The position numbers and the translations under genes were made by a program. DNA of 64,000 nt from Gymnorhina tibicen (lineage: Eukaryota > Chordata > Aves > Passeriformes > Artamidae): assembly GCA_013399875.1 (NCBI GenBank), contig VXAZ01001038.1, forward strand, positions 41,276 to 105,275, given 5' to 3'. The notes under the pieces are model-generated. The model made no database searches and was not told where the DNA came from. It saw only the letters and a list, made by a program, of their open reading frames with translations. This document shows positions 12,201 through 24,125 of this stretch, piece by piece (position 1 is the stretch's first letter; each line of letters begins with the position of its first letter).

Positions 12201-15200
12201 CAATAAAATGCTGAGACTGGCTGTGCTGCGTGGACAAAGCTGAAGCAATACAGCTCCCAGTTGAGAATGCACAAGAAAAAGGCTGCTTCTGGATATTTAT
12301 TTTGCTGCCATTTTGTTAAGTCTTTCAGAGGCTGTACTAGTAGACAAAATTGATTTTATGTGTTACTCTAATCAGTCTCCTTGGAGACTGCTGAAAAGAG
12401 CTGTTCATGCTTTAATTTAGAAAATGTTTATCCTTTATTTTTTTTCTGCATTTTTTAAGAGCACTGAGTCACTACCATTTATACACGAAGTGTTTGTTTT
12501 GTGGCCTGGCATAAACTGAAATAAACTAAGGAAGGCTAGCAAGTTGCCACCTTTCAACAACATTTATCTCCTGAATGTGGGAAGTGGGAAAAGGAATTGA
12601 TTCAGAATTTTGGTTGTTGGTACAAGCTACACTGAGCATCTAACTCCTGGCTGGAAACCCAGGAAGCAGCCAGGCTAGTACCTAACAGAGGTAGTGGAAT
12701 GCTTTCATACAGACTGACTGTCTTTTCACTTATTCTCTTTGAAACTTTTCAGTCAGGTATCAGAAAAGGAAGTGTAAAGGCCAGTAATGTAACAGTGGTG
12801 TTGAAAGGAATTTCTTTTTGAAACTACCAAAACAAAACACGGCTAAGAGGAAAGGGTGATCCAGTGATCTTACCATGAGTGCCACTAGCTGAACTCCAGG
12901 TACTGCCCTCGGAGTGCAGAAACAATGCGAATTATTTCCTCTCAAACTGGAAAATGTAAGCTCATTTGCTTGTGGATACAAAGTATGAGGACTGGGCAAT
13001 TTGTTTAGTAATCTGTTAAGACTGAGGTATGGTTGCAAAGAATGTAACTGTTACTGCCACTTGACAGCTGGAATTGTTTTGTTGCCCGAGTGAAAATGTG
13101 GACACGTGGGCTGATGACATTTTATCAGAGGCCACATAAAAATGTGTGCCTTCAAGGACATTTTTTCTGTGCTTGAAGGTATTTGAATAGTTCTTTTTAC
13201 TACCAGGTGAACCTTATTGTGGATTATATAGGCATATATAATATTGGAGAATAGTTTTACATGACAGCTCTGTACTATGTTGGTTTCTGTTATATTCTCC
13301 TTCTTTCTGTTTTTAGGTTTTTCCTAATGGCTTCACTCTCTCTTTTCCTGACTAGGTGATTTCAGAATGATAATAGGAGAAGACAAATCCAAAGTGCAGA
13401 ACATAGTGAAAGCCAACGTTGCCCATTTCCAGAAGCTGTACAGTAACATACTCCAGGACTGCCCTCAAGTGGTGTACAAGCACCATCTGGGAAGGCTAGA
13501 GGCAAGTGTTCTCCTTCTAAACAGCTTCAAACCAAGCAAGTGGAAGTGCTTTATCACACTGACAGAAGGCAGGAATTACACCATGCACCAAGGAGAGCAG
13601 TTGTAGTCTCTGTGCTTGCTGTTTGTTATGTTTCTGTTGTTTAGTTCATTCTGCCACCAGAAGACTTGCCTTAAATACCAGTTTCTTCATATGGAGGAGC
13701 TACTGCTCATTTTCTCTGAGTATGGGCACAGAACTAGACCCCAGCAAGGCAACCAGAGCAGATCATTGTAAAACGTGTGTTCTAATGACTTCCATATGGA
13801 AATAACAGGCTAGGAAGTGAGGAAGAAACAGATGGTTTGTGTTAGAGAGACCAGGCTGTAACTCAGAGGTGCAACTTTCTGCAGTCAAAAACTGCATCTC
13901 ACGGAAAACCTCATCAAGTGCTAGCTGTGATGATCAGCTGACTAAACCCAAGTGATATTCTGGCATTAATACCCACACAAAACCATTTTTTCCTTAGTTT
14001 TTGGGAAATCCAGAATGACCATGATCTCAAATTCCACCTTTCTGGTATAACAGTGCAGTTAGGGGGGAGAGATGCCACAGTCAGTAGCAATTTTTCCTCT
14101 TGTAATCTGCACGTCCCTGTGTGAATATTCAAGCGTGATATAAACTTCATGGTGAAGTCACAAATAGCACCAGTTGTCTCATGGACACAGGCATCTCTTT
14201 ATCCTCAAGCCTGGGTGATTATCTCCCAGATGCCACCTTTTAGGATGTGTCTTTGTTAGAAATTGATTTAACTGCAGGCTTGAGCACAGTAAACAGTTTT
14301 ACTGCAATGCTTTGGGATAAAACACAGACAAACCTGTATTGTACTGCAGCTGTCTCCGTGTTTTCTTACTGCTTGTGAATAGTTTGGTGGAAGCAGTATT
14401 TAAATGAATTTGGGAAAGAATTAGTAATACTTCCTTCACGAAAACCTCCCTGTTGTTCTACCTTTAAACAAATCCTGGTAGCATACTGCAAATTTATTGT
14501 TGCATAATAAATCTCTCCACAATCCCATAACAGTCATCAAGACCGTTGATTAAACGCCCTCATTTTGCTGTTGATTTGAAGCAAAGTGCTTTAATACTTT
14601 ATTGCTCACACCTTCCTCTGGTTGCTGGCATTCATTCCCCAGCCTGAGGTGGCTGACTGCTGTTGGGGGTGCAGCGAGCACAGAGTAGAACCCCCTGCTC
14701 CAGGATACGCAGAGCTACAGAGAAAATTCTTTCTTCAAAGGTGCCTCAGAACCAAGGGAAGGCAGACCCCAGCTCTGAGTCTTGGTTCAGGCACGGATTC
14801 CTCCCACACAATGCTCAGAGCTGCTCGCTGTCGGCTGCCTCTGGAGTTGTGGCTGACTCATCTGGAGATCATTTTCTCCACACTGACAAAAGGGAGTGGA
14901 GAGGGCAACCAGACTCCTGTCTGATGTCTCCATGAAGTGTCTAAAACCTTGTGTGGGAGGGAAGGAGCTCTTCAGATTTTCCTCCACTTTTGGAGAGCTC
15001 TGCCCCATCCTGCATTACATTTTGGAGAAATGTGTACAGGCCTGCGTGTTGGTATCATTGTATTCAAAAAAGGGTTGTTGAATTGCTGATTTAGATTGGA
15101 AAATGTGGGATGAATGTTTTCTTCAAATTATACAAACCAGATGTGGTTTGGAGTTTAAAGCAGAGAAAATGGGTTTCAAACTGCACTTGAAATGTGTGTG

Positions 15201-18200
15201 TGTCTGCAGTTTGATTATATTCAGGCAGAAGAAACTCGGCTAAGTGGTCTTTGGGGAACTTTTTTTATATCGTAGTGTACTTATGTTTCCAAAGGAAATT
15301 GGATACAACAGAAATGATACAGTTTCAATGAAAACTTACTTGCAGACACAGCAAGATCATGTGTGTCTTCCCTTGAATAAAAACCCTTGCACTGAGTCAT
15401 TCTTCAGGTTGAGACCTGAGGTACTGCATTTCCCTGTGCTTGGGAAGCTTTTATTAGCATTGTCAATGACCTTTTCTAGTGAAACGGATCAGGTTCTGTG
15501 AGACATTTATCAGAGGCCAGTTTCCTGACTCCTTTAAAAAAACAGAGAACTGAATGTTTTTAATGCCTTATTTTCATAACTTTCAGATTGATAAAAGTCC
15601 AGAAGGTCAATTTACACAACTTATGGCTTTACCAAAGACTCTGCAACAAAAGATAACTGCTCTGGTAAACCCTCCTGGAAAGAACAGAGATGTGGAAGAA
15701 GCTTTACTGCAAGTTGCCCATGACCCTGACTGTGGATTTGTGGTGCATCAGGGTAGGTCTGGACCAATGTCTGTAACCTCCTTTAAGACACGATAGGTAT
15801 ACAAATCTATTGTGTATGTTCTTCTATTTCAGCAGGGTGATTCAAAGAGCAGGGTGAAAAAATCCAGATTAATCATGAAATACATTCCTGAAAACTTGGG
15901 TTTGGATTTGATTGACAAGCAGACAAGCTTGTCTGAAATATTATCAGTAGCATTCCTGGTGATACAGGAAGATGTGTTGTGGTTTGGGTCCTGAAAGAGG
16001 CAGCATTTAGGGAATAGTGCGGCCTGCTTAGATCACCTGATCTGATGCTTCCATCTTCAGACAAATCTTCATCAAAATATTAAGCTTTATATCCTCCCAG
16101 TCATACACTGCAAGGCTGAGGTCATTTTCTGACTTGCTGACATTACCCTTCCCAGTCATCATGGTTAGCCCAGACATGTGAGCCCTGGCAGAGAGCTCCA
16201 GCTTGGAGGGAAAAGGCTGAGGTGCTGCTCATCAGCACAACTGCTCTGAGGCAAGATTATGTCATAGGAGCAAGTTAAAGCTGATGCTGCAGACACCAGT
16301 GTTCTGGTACACTGCAGGAAAATGAAAACGTTTAGTACCTGGTATCCTTAATGTATATTAAGAACTTGAGGCATTTTCTGTTCCAGGTAGCAAATTTTGC
16401 GAGCTCCCTGAGCACAGCAACAATTCCCTAGATGCCTGGGAGCCACCAGACACTAACCACCTGCTGAGGGAGCTCTCAGACTGATTTCTTTGGGGCAAAT
16501 AAAGCTCCTGGGTGTTGCAGTTCTCCAGGCAGCATGGGATGATTGGACATGGAGGTGTCCAGCTTCTTTCATGGCACCTTCTGTGCTGGGCTGCAACAAT
16601 CATGGGATAAAAACCTGGATAAAAGCTGGATGTGGGAGCAGGGGATGCAGTGTTTGAGCTGCACACAGAGCCCTGAGTCACGCCCTGAGCTCATTATGCT
16701 GGTGGCTGTGTTTCTGTAGCTCTGGCAGGCACAGCTGGGACTGCACAGGGAGCAGCAGTGCAGTATCAAACCCTGGACAGATCTTCTCAGACCCAGCAGT
16801 TTAAACTCTGAGGAGAACAAATCAAGATGCTCTTACTTTTGTGGCCAAAGGACTTTCCTAATTCATCAGCCTGGGTAAAGGCCAGGCCAAGCTGTTTGGG
16901 AATCCTACAAGACAAAGCTGATTACTCAAGTTGAACTGCATTGTCCCAAGATATTTTGCTACATAGATGTGATTTGTTCCTTTCTCTTACCTATTCCTAC
17001 CCTTCAAATGATTTTCCAGTGGAATATGGTATCCTTTCTTATCCATGGATTACCCTAAGCTTTGTTCTTCATTATGGAAGTCGCTTTGAAGGAAGGATTT
17101 AAAAATATTTGAAATTATGTTCTATGGGTCAATGCAGAATGTGTCAGTTTGGAAGACTAGCTCTGAGACTGCTGTATTTGTACATTTTTTTCAAGTATTT
17201 AGTGATGTGAGTAGTTTTGTACATATCAGTATGCTTTTATATATGGTAGGACAAATATAACTTCATAGTTCTGAAAAAGAAATGGAAGGTTTTATTTACC
17301 ATTCTGTTAATACCTAAGAACCCCTGGATGATGAGAACTGAATGTGCCACAGTGCAAAGTGGTAAACAAGCCTTATCTCCAAAAGCTGGTAATTTAGAAA
17401 AGCCAGGCAAGCACTGCACAACAGAGGTATCTCTGCTTGATCAGAGAAGTGCCAAATCCCAATTTCGTGTTGAAGTAAACAGGGAGTATAATTTGTTCTG
17501 CTCTAGAATGTTAATTTACCAGCACTTAGATGAAACAACTGTGAATCCTTTGTGATTAATCATCTTAGTAGAGAACTGATGGGAACACTAAATAAATGGA
17601 TTTGATCAATTCCTACTGCTTGTTGTCTGTTTTAATATTGATCTGGGGGTTTTTTTCTGCATGTTATATATAAAATAAAATAGTTTAGGGAATACTTTTA
17701 ATTAGTATGAAAAAGCAGAGCAAACCCAAGTCTTCTCAGTTTAAGTGTATGTTTTACTTTCAGGCTAGCTTGATTGTGTAACTGGAACAATATTTAACTT
17801 GTGCATGGTGGAGGGTAAAAAAAATCACCACACAAGTGCTGAGATGGGTAACATCTGTGTGCTTTTCCCTCTGCAGGCATTTCAGGAATTGTGAGATCCT
17901 CCAGTATAGTGCAGAGTGTTAAAACCATCCTGACAGCTGGTAAGAATGTGTGTGATTTCTGTCAACATGGGCCTTCTGATTTCACAAAGGAAAAATGACA
18001 GGGCCCCAAGACTGTCTCGTTACAGGAGTTTAAAGAATAAACTTTTTGTGTGTTTAATTAAAAGTCCGTGGAAAAGAAAAACATTTGAAGCAGCGGCTTT
18101 ATTATAACTATTGCAAAATTATAAAATGCTGGAAGGGACTGGAGTCTGTGTCACTCTTAAACAAATAAACAAACAAACCCCTCAACAACCCAAAAATAAG

Positions 18201-21200
18201 AAAAAAGCAACTTCTGAGTTCAATTTCATTCTCCATGCAGGCCAGATTTGGCTGATGGGCTCTAGTTCTGCACTTTTTGTATCAAAAAGCCTTAAAGTTG
18301 CTCAAATACATTTCTGAACTCATTCATACCTATTCCCAATTCTTCCACTAAAGTAGTGATACTCAAACTAAGCCATTACTGGGTTTAAAGGCTGTTATTC
18401 CTGCTGAATTCATGTTATCCTGAGTGCCCTGTGGGGCAGAGCTCTCTGTGTTAGTGCAGGGGTAGGAACAGAAATAGTTAAGTTGTGGATTATTTATGCT
18501 CCCTTCCTACCTGTTCTGATGGACAGATCACCTCTGGGGCTCGTTAGCTGCTCTTGTGTGTCGTGCAGTAAATCACTGACAGCCTCTCTTGGCACTGGCA
18601 CTTTGGGGGTCCTAATGCATCTTTGAGGAGCACTTGTAATTTTTATCATGGTTTGTGCACCTGAAACCAGTTATTTGGGAAATGTCTCTATTTTCCTTTG
18701 TCTTAAATGCTCTTTGCTTTACATATAGTGGCTTTTTTCCCCTTAAAACAAATGATGGTTTCCTTCTAATCAGTTATGTAGAGTTGTATTTTAAAACTAT
18801 TTTCTACTAGAGGTTTTAGTAGTGAAAACATATTTTTATGATTTGATTCAAGTAGAGCAAAGCAATTTTGGTCCTTTACCTCCAGCACAAGCCAAATTTG
18901 AGCAATTTGAGCAAGGAGGCTTGGGGGAATGGATTTTTCTTACTTTTTGCATAATTTAGTTTTTTGGGGTTTGTTGTTTTTTTTTTTTTAATGTATTTAC
19001 ACTCTTCTGCCAGAATCTGGCCAAGACCATTAGTGACAGAATTCAGGAGTGCAGTTTAACTGATCAGGGATGTCACCTCAGTATTTTTGAGGTGTGATGT
19101 TTGTGTAATCTGCCCTGGAATTGAGGAGGGATGGGTGTCCATGGCTTTAGGAGTTAGTTAGCAAAAACCTTTTGCCCTTTTAATTTTTTTTTTTTAAATA
19201 TTTGTCTCCAAACACGATTGAGTTTATGTTAAATCTGTCAGTATCTTCTAGATTTTCTCCCATTCACGGTTTCTTAATTTAAAATGCATCCCTAGGGCAG
19301 CATTCCTGCTGCTGCCCTGGCTGTGCCAGCTCTTGGGGCTCTCAATGTTCATAGGATACAGAATTTACACAGAGAAAACAGGAATGTGGCTCCTGCATGG
19401 AAGTATTTGCTTGACTCAGGCAAGGCATGTGTTTTACAGGAAAATGTGGAGCTTGAAATCCAGTCCCTAAGGATGCTGTATTTCTTTCTTTCTTCTTCAT
19501 CCAAATCTTGTGTAATATTCTGTTCCCCTAAGACCTATTTTCACACTTTCTAGCAGAGACTTTAGGAAAAGTATAAGGCTCTGACCTTCTGCAGTCTTGA
19601 CATAATCAAGAGTAGTAGCTTAAAATAAAAGAATTACAGAAGAGATTAATGAAATCTGGGGCTCCATTAAGTGAGCTCTTTTTATTGCTGTTCCTAATAA
19701 CTGTACAAATACTTTGCTTGCAAAAGAAAGTTTTCCTTAACTCTCTTTGAAGTGTTATAGGGGACACAATCTGTTTTCCTTAGCTGCTTATTTTATCTTA
19801 ACAACACCAGCAAAGGTGAGATGCCTGCTCTGGTCCTCAGCATGGCAGTGCAAGGTCCAGCTTTTCCAAATTCAATGTTCAATCAGCAATAGCTGTGCTG
19901 AGATGCCATGCTGGGTATTAACATTACTGCCAAGGAGCACGAGCATGAGCACAAGAAGGAATTTCGTGGCATTTAAGAGAGCTTTTTTCATCTTTCTCTG
20001 CCAATGTGGTTTTCAAGTCGAGCTCCAGCTCTGTGTTTTTGTTTGTTGCTAAATGCCCTATTTAGTTTTTGAAAATGTGCCTGTGTATTTCTTCAAGTCT
20101 GTGGTGAGGTTGCCTCTCTGTTTCCCATTAGAGATGGCACCAGGGTTTGAATTTGTTTTCCCACATAGCCAGAGTCTGCCTGGGCTTTGGGAACTCACTC
20201 TGCAGCTCTTATATTTAGCTCCTCTGAAGGAGATGTGGATACTTCTTTAGCTTCTTTCTTCTTTATATTTTACTCAAAGAATGCTGGAAGCCTTGAAGAT
20301 TTTTCTATAAATACAATCTTACAGATTAGATCATCAGTTGAAGCAGTTGTTCGAGATAATTTTAAGTTAGCACAAATGTTCTGAACAGAGTTTGTTTGCA
20401 TGGATTCAAGGATTTTTTTTTTTAAGGAGCAGGTTTACGTATAAAAGTACTCTGGTTTTGTGGTAGTTACTCTCTTCATCAGCTGCCTGAGCTGATACTG
20501 CAGGCCACTGGCTTCACTGGAAATATCTGTACAAGGCTTGCATGACACACTACAAATATGTAACTGTTTGCTCCACATGACAGCTCTTCAGCAGCACATG
20601 CATCAGTCTTCCTTTTCAAAAGGAAATACAGGACACTGCAGCCAGGCAAACCTACCAGGAAACCTTGGGGGACTCACAGCCAAATTGCTGTCTTACAGCA
20701 CCGACACTTGCAGAGAACTCAGCGTGGGTTAAGTAAAACCAGACACAAGCTGTGTTTACACCGAAATGCTGTGGGCTCGGTCCCATGCGCATCAGGGCTT
20801 TGTTCTGCGTCCTAGAGTGGAAAAATCTAAAGGGGAGGTGGAACCACCAAGTCCCAGATTCAGAGCTGAAGCAGAAAGACATTTTCATGTGGTCCAACTG
20901 CTTCAGATTCTGAGAGCGAGCCGTAATTACAACCATTAGCTTTTCCCGCAGCTGTGATTCCCGGGCCCGAGGGCTGCTTTGGGGAGCAGCTGGCTGGACA
21001 AACCTGTGCCGTGCCGGTGCCGGGGCAGCGGCGCGAGCGGCTCGCTCCGGGCGCTGCGTGGAGGCCGGGGAGCGGAGAGGGAGGGAGGAGAACCATCCCT
21101 GCTGCCGAGCTGCTGCACGGGGCAGAGCAGGTGGGCAGCTCAGAGAAGCGCTTTCCTTGCAGGCTGCAGCGGCAGCAGCGTTCGGCTGCGCTGCGGTGCG

Positions 21201-22918
21201 TCTGCCACGCGCTGGACTGCGCTTCCAGAAGTGCCTGGAATTCACTGGAATGGCAGAGCAGCAGTTCTGGCAGAGCAGTTCCTCTGTCAGACGGGCTGCA
21301 TCCCGCAGCTTGGGCATTTTCAAAGCCGCAGTTTCGACGTTGTAGGTTGGAACCACTTCTTTCATTTGTGCTGTGCCAGAGCTCAGCCCGGCCTCGTGCT
21401 GCAGCAGGAATTGTTGCTGTGTGTGCAGTCTCCATGCAGATACGTCAGGCACACGAGGATTTACATGATTATTTACTTGTTACTTGAGATGCTGCAAAGA
21501 AAAGCCTGTCATGACTTCATTAGTGTGCTTGCTTTTACAAAAGCCTATTAAATATGGAAAAGTTGGAGCATACGTATGGGATGCACATGGGTTCGTAAGT
21601 TCAAAATTACATGTATGGATGATTTCTTACAAAAGGTGAAGTTGTGTTTATTTAAATTGCAGTTGGAGACATGAGAAGTGCAGAACTGATTCTCTGCAGC
21701 TTATTTGTTATCAGAGGCTTCTTATTCTGCCACATTCCTTCAGAAATAAGTGTGCACTTTTCCTTATTGCTGCCTACTCATTTGACTTCTTGCAACTCGA
21801 CTTTGAATGCATCTATCACTTAAAATATTTTATCTTTAAATGATTTCTTTCTTTTGCTTTTCCTTTCTTTATTTTTTTGAGGTCTTTCCAAAACAAATAT
21901 TATTATACCCCCAAAAAATTAAAAAATCCAGTGCAGCACATGGCTAAACTTGGGTTGAGGTTGCTCGTTTGTTGCAGATCTTTCCTGGTGTTCTGGTCGG
22001 CAATATTGTGTGACTTCTGGCTAAATTCCTTCTGTGTGTTTTTAGTCAATGTTATCAGGTGTTCAATTAAATAAACACAGGAAAGATTGTAGTGAGTATA
22101 ATCTGCTATACTTTTCATCTGTGCACGTGTCAAAAGTAGAGCTTTTTGTGCAGCATTAGAAACTTGCCTTTTCAGTCCTGAATTTGTAAGGGTGTGATTA
22201 GACTGCGTTGTGATCTGAATGGTCACTCCGCGTGTTATGTTGGGTTTTTTTATTTGTTTGTTTTGGGGTGATTCTTTTAAACAGAAAAGGAAAAGCAAGT
22301 AGCTGCACTGGCTGGGATCTCAGAACCCCCCTGAAATGCCAAGACTAACAGTGTTTTGGTTTTAAATTTACAAATACTGAATGACTAAACCCAGCAAAAG
22401 GCTGTGGGTTTTTTACTCTAGGTCTGTGAGAGAAGGCTCATCTCTGGTAGAACTTCAGGAATTGTTTAACTCCAAGGATACATTTTACAAATTATGCGGG
22501 GGTCATCCTCAGTCCCATGGTATCTAAAACTCGTAAATGCTTGGAGGCAACGACTGCTGCTGGACCTCTGAAAATGGAGATGTCTGCCTTTATTGTACGC
22601 CAAGCGCAATGGCATGGTATTTACCAGAATTCTGTTCTATTTTCTTCGCTTTGATAGCGTTAAAGGTATTTTTGGTGTCATTATTTACTGTGTTATGACT
22701 GTGACAGGAAGGTTATTTGCATGTCTGCCTGCTGGATTAGGCTGTCATTCCCCCAGGGAAAGGCTTCATGTGATGTACTGAGCACCTTCTGAGTCAGCCT
22801 TGCTAAATGTTGATCTTTTTCCTCTTTTTTTCCTTTTTTAGGGGCAAAGAAATCTGTAGCTTACAGTATGAAGAAATTATATAAGATGACAAAGGGAGGG
22901 TTAAAGAAGACATCTTGA
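6136..22918 (+). CDS. TAMM41: TAMM41, mitochondrial phosphatidate cytidylyltransferase (8 exons)
   Basis: Coding exons are 6136-6273, 7113-7292, 8544-8636, 11029-11179, 13356-13501, 15587-15752, 17877-17939 and 22842-22918. They total 1014 nt, giving 337 residues plus stop, a normal length for vertebrate TAMM41. Family knowledge: the enzyme makes CDP-diacylglycerol from phosphatidate and CTP on the matrix face of the mitochondrial inner membrane, the committed entry to cardiolipin synthesis. Seen: a basic N-terminus (R14, R15) that could target mitochondria; the nucleotidyltransferase Y-GSG motif at residues 30-33; acidic residues D51, D57 and D58 in LDFVFAVDD; conserved blocks AAFLMLPESFSEEDL, AGLSYSGDFR, DKSPEGQFTQLMALPKTLQQ and PPGKNRDVEE; and a lysine-rich C-terminus suited to membrane contact. 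The ATG has a strong Kozak context (G at -3, G at +4). Seven of the eight exon joins follow from conserved protein continuity and splice sites. Intron 5 uses GC-AG. Confidence 0.96.
6274..7112 (+). other. TAMM41: TAMM41 intron 1
   Basis: An 839-nt GT-AG intron. The first 60 nt or so belong to the CpG island; the rest becomes AT-rich with T runs. The acceptor is TTATCCTCAG. No other feature is seen inside. Confidence 0.9.
7113..7292 (+). CDS. TAMM41: TAMM41 coding exon 2
   Basis: Encodes residues 47-106 (180 nt, phase 0 at both ends). It contains the acidic LDFVFAVDD block, expected to coordinate the metal, then HYSFLKFFGPKKITAIQ and YGAGIYYNTL. The donor AGG|GTAAGT is near perfect. Confidence 0.95.
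7293..8543 (+). other. TAMM41: TAMM41 intron 2
   Basis: A 1251-nt GT-AG intron with acceptor TTTCTTTCCAG. It is AT-rich unique sequence. No repeat or alternative exon is recognisable. Confidence 0.9.
8544..8636 (+). CDS. TAMM41: TAMM41 coding exon 3
   Basis: Encodes residues 107-137 (93 nt, phase 0): MIKYGVISTDALIEDLF followed by YVAGRLQKP. The YGVIS and AGRLQKP blocks are strongly conserved in the family. The donor is CCG|GTAACT. Confidence 0.95.
8637..11028 (+). other. TAMM41: TAMM41 intron 3
   Basis: A 2392-nt GT-AG intron ending in CTTTTCCAG. It contains only scattered short open frames without conserved character. Nothing else was recognised. Confidence 0.9.
11029..11179 (+). CDS. TAMM41: TAMM41 coding exon 4
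   Basis: Encodes residues 138-187 plus the first base of the codon for G188. It carries the signature NLKSAVTAAFLMLPESF followed by SEEDLY, then AGLSYS. The exon is 151 nt and leaves phase 1. The donor is TG|GTGAGT-like, with the intron starting at 11180. Confidence 0.95.
11180..13355 (+). other. TAMM41: TAMM41 intron 4
   Basis: A 2176-nt GT-AG intron, acceptor TTCCTGACTAG. It is AT-rich. The open frame around 11985-12206 has no conserved content and no convincing splice partners. Confidence 0.9.
13356..13501 (+). CDS. TAMM41: TAMM41 coding exon 5
   Basis: Encodes residues 188-236, GDFRMIIGEDKSKVQNIV through VVYKHHLGRLE (146 nt, phase 1 in, phase 0 out). Protein continuity places the exon end after GAG at 13501, where the donor reads GAG|GCAAGT. 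This matches the consensus of GC-AG introns. The nearest GT (13507) would break the frame. Confidence 0.94.
13502..15586 (+). other. TAMM41: TAMM41 intron 5, GC-AG type
   Basis: A 2085-nt intron starting GCAAGT and ending TAACTTTCAG. GC-AG introns are a known minority class removed by the major spliceosome, and their donors typically match AG|GCAAGT, as here. No mobile element or other exon was recognised inside. Confidence 0.88.
15587..15752 (+). CDS. TAMM41: TAMM41 coding exon 6
   Basis: Encodes residues 237-291, IDKSPEGQFTQLMALPKTL through PPGKNRDVEEALLQVAHDPDCGFVVHQ. This is the best conserved block of the protein. The exon is 166 nt and leaves phase 1. The donor is CAGG|GTAGGT. Confidence 0.95.
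15753..17876 (+). other. TAMM41: TAMM41 intron 6
   Basis: A 2124-nt GT-AG intron, acceptor CCTCTGCAG. Mostly unique sequence. No transposon or alternative exon was recognised. Confidence 0.9.
17877..17939 (+). CDS. TAMM41: TAMM41 coding exon 7
   Basis: A 63-nt exon encoding residues 292-312 with split codons at both ends: GISGIVRSSSIVQSV then KTILTA. The match to the GISGIVRPSS region of mammalian TAMM41 and the shared phase with both neighbours support it. It is too short to stand out as an open frame. Confidence 0.92.
17940..22841 (+). other. TAMM41: TAMM41 intron 7
   Basis: The longest TAMM41 intron (4902 nt). The donor is GTAAGA and the acceptor follows a long T-rich tract ending TTTTTTAG. 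It contains T runs near 18980 and 19190 and a CpG-rich patch at 20940-21330, which has its own entry. Confidence 0.9.
20940..21330. promoter_or_regulatory. Intronic CpG-rich patch
   Basis: About 390 bp of GC- and CpG-rich sequence stands out from the AT-rich intron around it. Long overlapping open frames occur on both strands here, as expected of GC-rich DNA lacking stop codons, and none resembles a known protein. It may be an orphan CpG island (enhancer or non-coding RNA promoter). Direction cannot be told from sequence. Confidence 0.5.
22842..22918 (+). CDS. TAMM41: TAMM41 coding exon 8 and stop
   Basis: Encodes residues 313-337 ending in TGA: GAKKSVAYSMKKLYKM then TKGGLKKTS. The basic C-terminal helix fits the membrane-associating tail described for the family. 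It is the last coding exon, and the 3'UTR follows directly. Confidence 0.94.
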
Positions 22919-24125
22919 GTCTTTACATACTGTGTATGGGTAAATGAATGGGACTTTTTCTCTAAATGTTTTGCAGATGTGACTTTGCATACTTGAGAAG
23001 ATTGCAGTGTATTTAAGAAGTCTGTTCTGATTATTTACATGCCCAATTTTCCTAATGAAATAGGAACTTTTTTAATGGGAGGTTTGCTGGCAATAGGGCA
23101 AAGGAGTTATACTCTAAATACTGAAATGAATTTTCCTGTATATTTTGAAGAACCCTAAGTAAAAAGGATTGATTGTACACATGGATTAAAACCCAAAGTC
23201 ACTCATTTTCTATGTGCTGTTGGCTTTACTTCCCAAAATACCCCCAGAGTCTCTTTCGAAATAATCAATGTCCCAAATTTAGTCCTTTCAGGGATTTACA
23301 GGGCTGGAGAATCCGTGGAGTTTGGAGCAGATGTGGAACTGTCCTCTGACATTCCTGCACTGCCAAGTTCATCCTTAGAATTCCTCTGAGGATGCTCCCT
23401 ATGTGCTTGTGCAGGGCAGACCTCGTGAATAGGAAATTATTTCCCAGGTGTGTGACATCCTGAACCCAAAAAACTGCCACAGCGTGGGAGAGGGAAATGA
23501 GCAGCTTGGCAGGTGTCAGACCCTTCGACGAGGATATTTAATAATATTAATAAATGAGGATATTTAGTAATAATAACATTGCGTGTTCCTCTCATGAGGC
23601 TGAGATGAAAAGTGCCCAACTCATGGGCATTGTCACAAGGGCCAGAGGTGGAAGGAAAACCAGAATTCCGTGGATCTGCTTGGGCACATTTAGGAAATAG
23701 GTGTTGTTTGGCAGAAGATTCTGTCAGAACACTTGAAAAGTGGGAATATTATGAACAAAAGCACATATTTTTTAATTCTTTGATTATCTTTTTTCCCCTG
23801 AAAATGCTGCCCACAAAAATGAAACTTGCACTCCCTTTAAATTAGCTGAACTAAAGAAAACTGGAATTTTACATGACTTGTTACATTAATCCTGCCATGA
23901 AAGAATGGGCATTACTGGCAGTATCCATGTCTGGTGCAATAAATTGGGAGGATCTTTTGTAAACAGAATATTTTTCACACTGACTCAGGTGGGTTTGCTA
24001 ATTTGGGAAATTTTCCTTAATAGACATAAATAGAGCCAAGACTTCATTTTACTTGTGAGAATGTCAATGATAAAAATAATTTAATGGTAAAAAATGGAAA
24101 TAAAATGTATCTTTCCTGATCAGCA
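22919..24125 (+). other. TAMM41: TAMM41 3'UTR (predicted extent)
   Basis: AT-rich sequence from the stop codon to the probable cleavage site. It holds upstream AATAAA words at 23549-23554 and 23938-23943 that could give shorter transcripts. A small duplication (GAGGATATTTA, twice near 23530-23570) is visible. The end is set by the best poly(A) signal, not by transcript evidence. Confidence 0.6.
24099..24104 (+). terminator. TAMM41: Probable TAMM41 poly(A) signal
   Basis: AATAAA, followed about 20-45 nt later by a GT/T-rich stretch (CATGTTTGGGTTTTTTCTTG) that fits a downstream element bound by the cleavage factors. This is the best signal-plus-downstream pair in the first 1.2 kb after the stop codon. 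The AATAAA at 23938 is the main alternative. Confidence 0.6.

Noticed and set aside
20652..21487. Overlapping frames of 177-266 residues on both strands in TAMM41 intron 7
   Set aside because: They coincide with the CpG-rich patch on both strands. None resembles a known protein. Kept only as a CpG-island feature.
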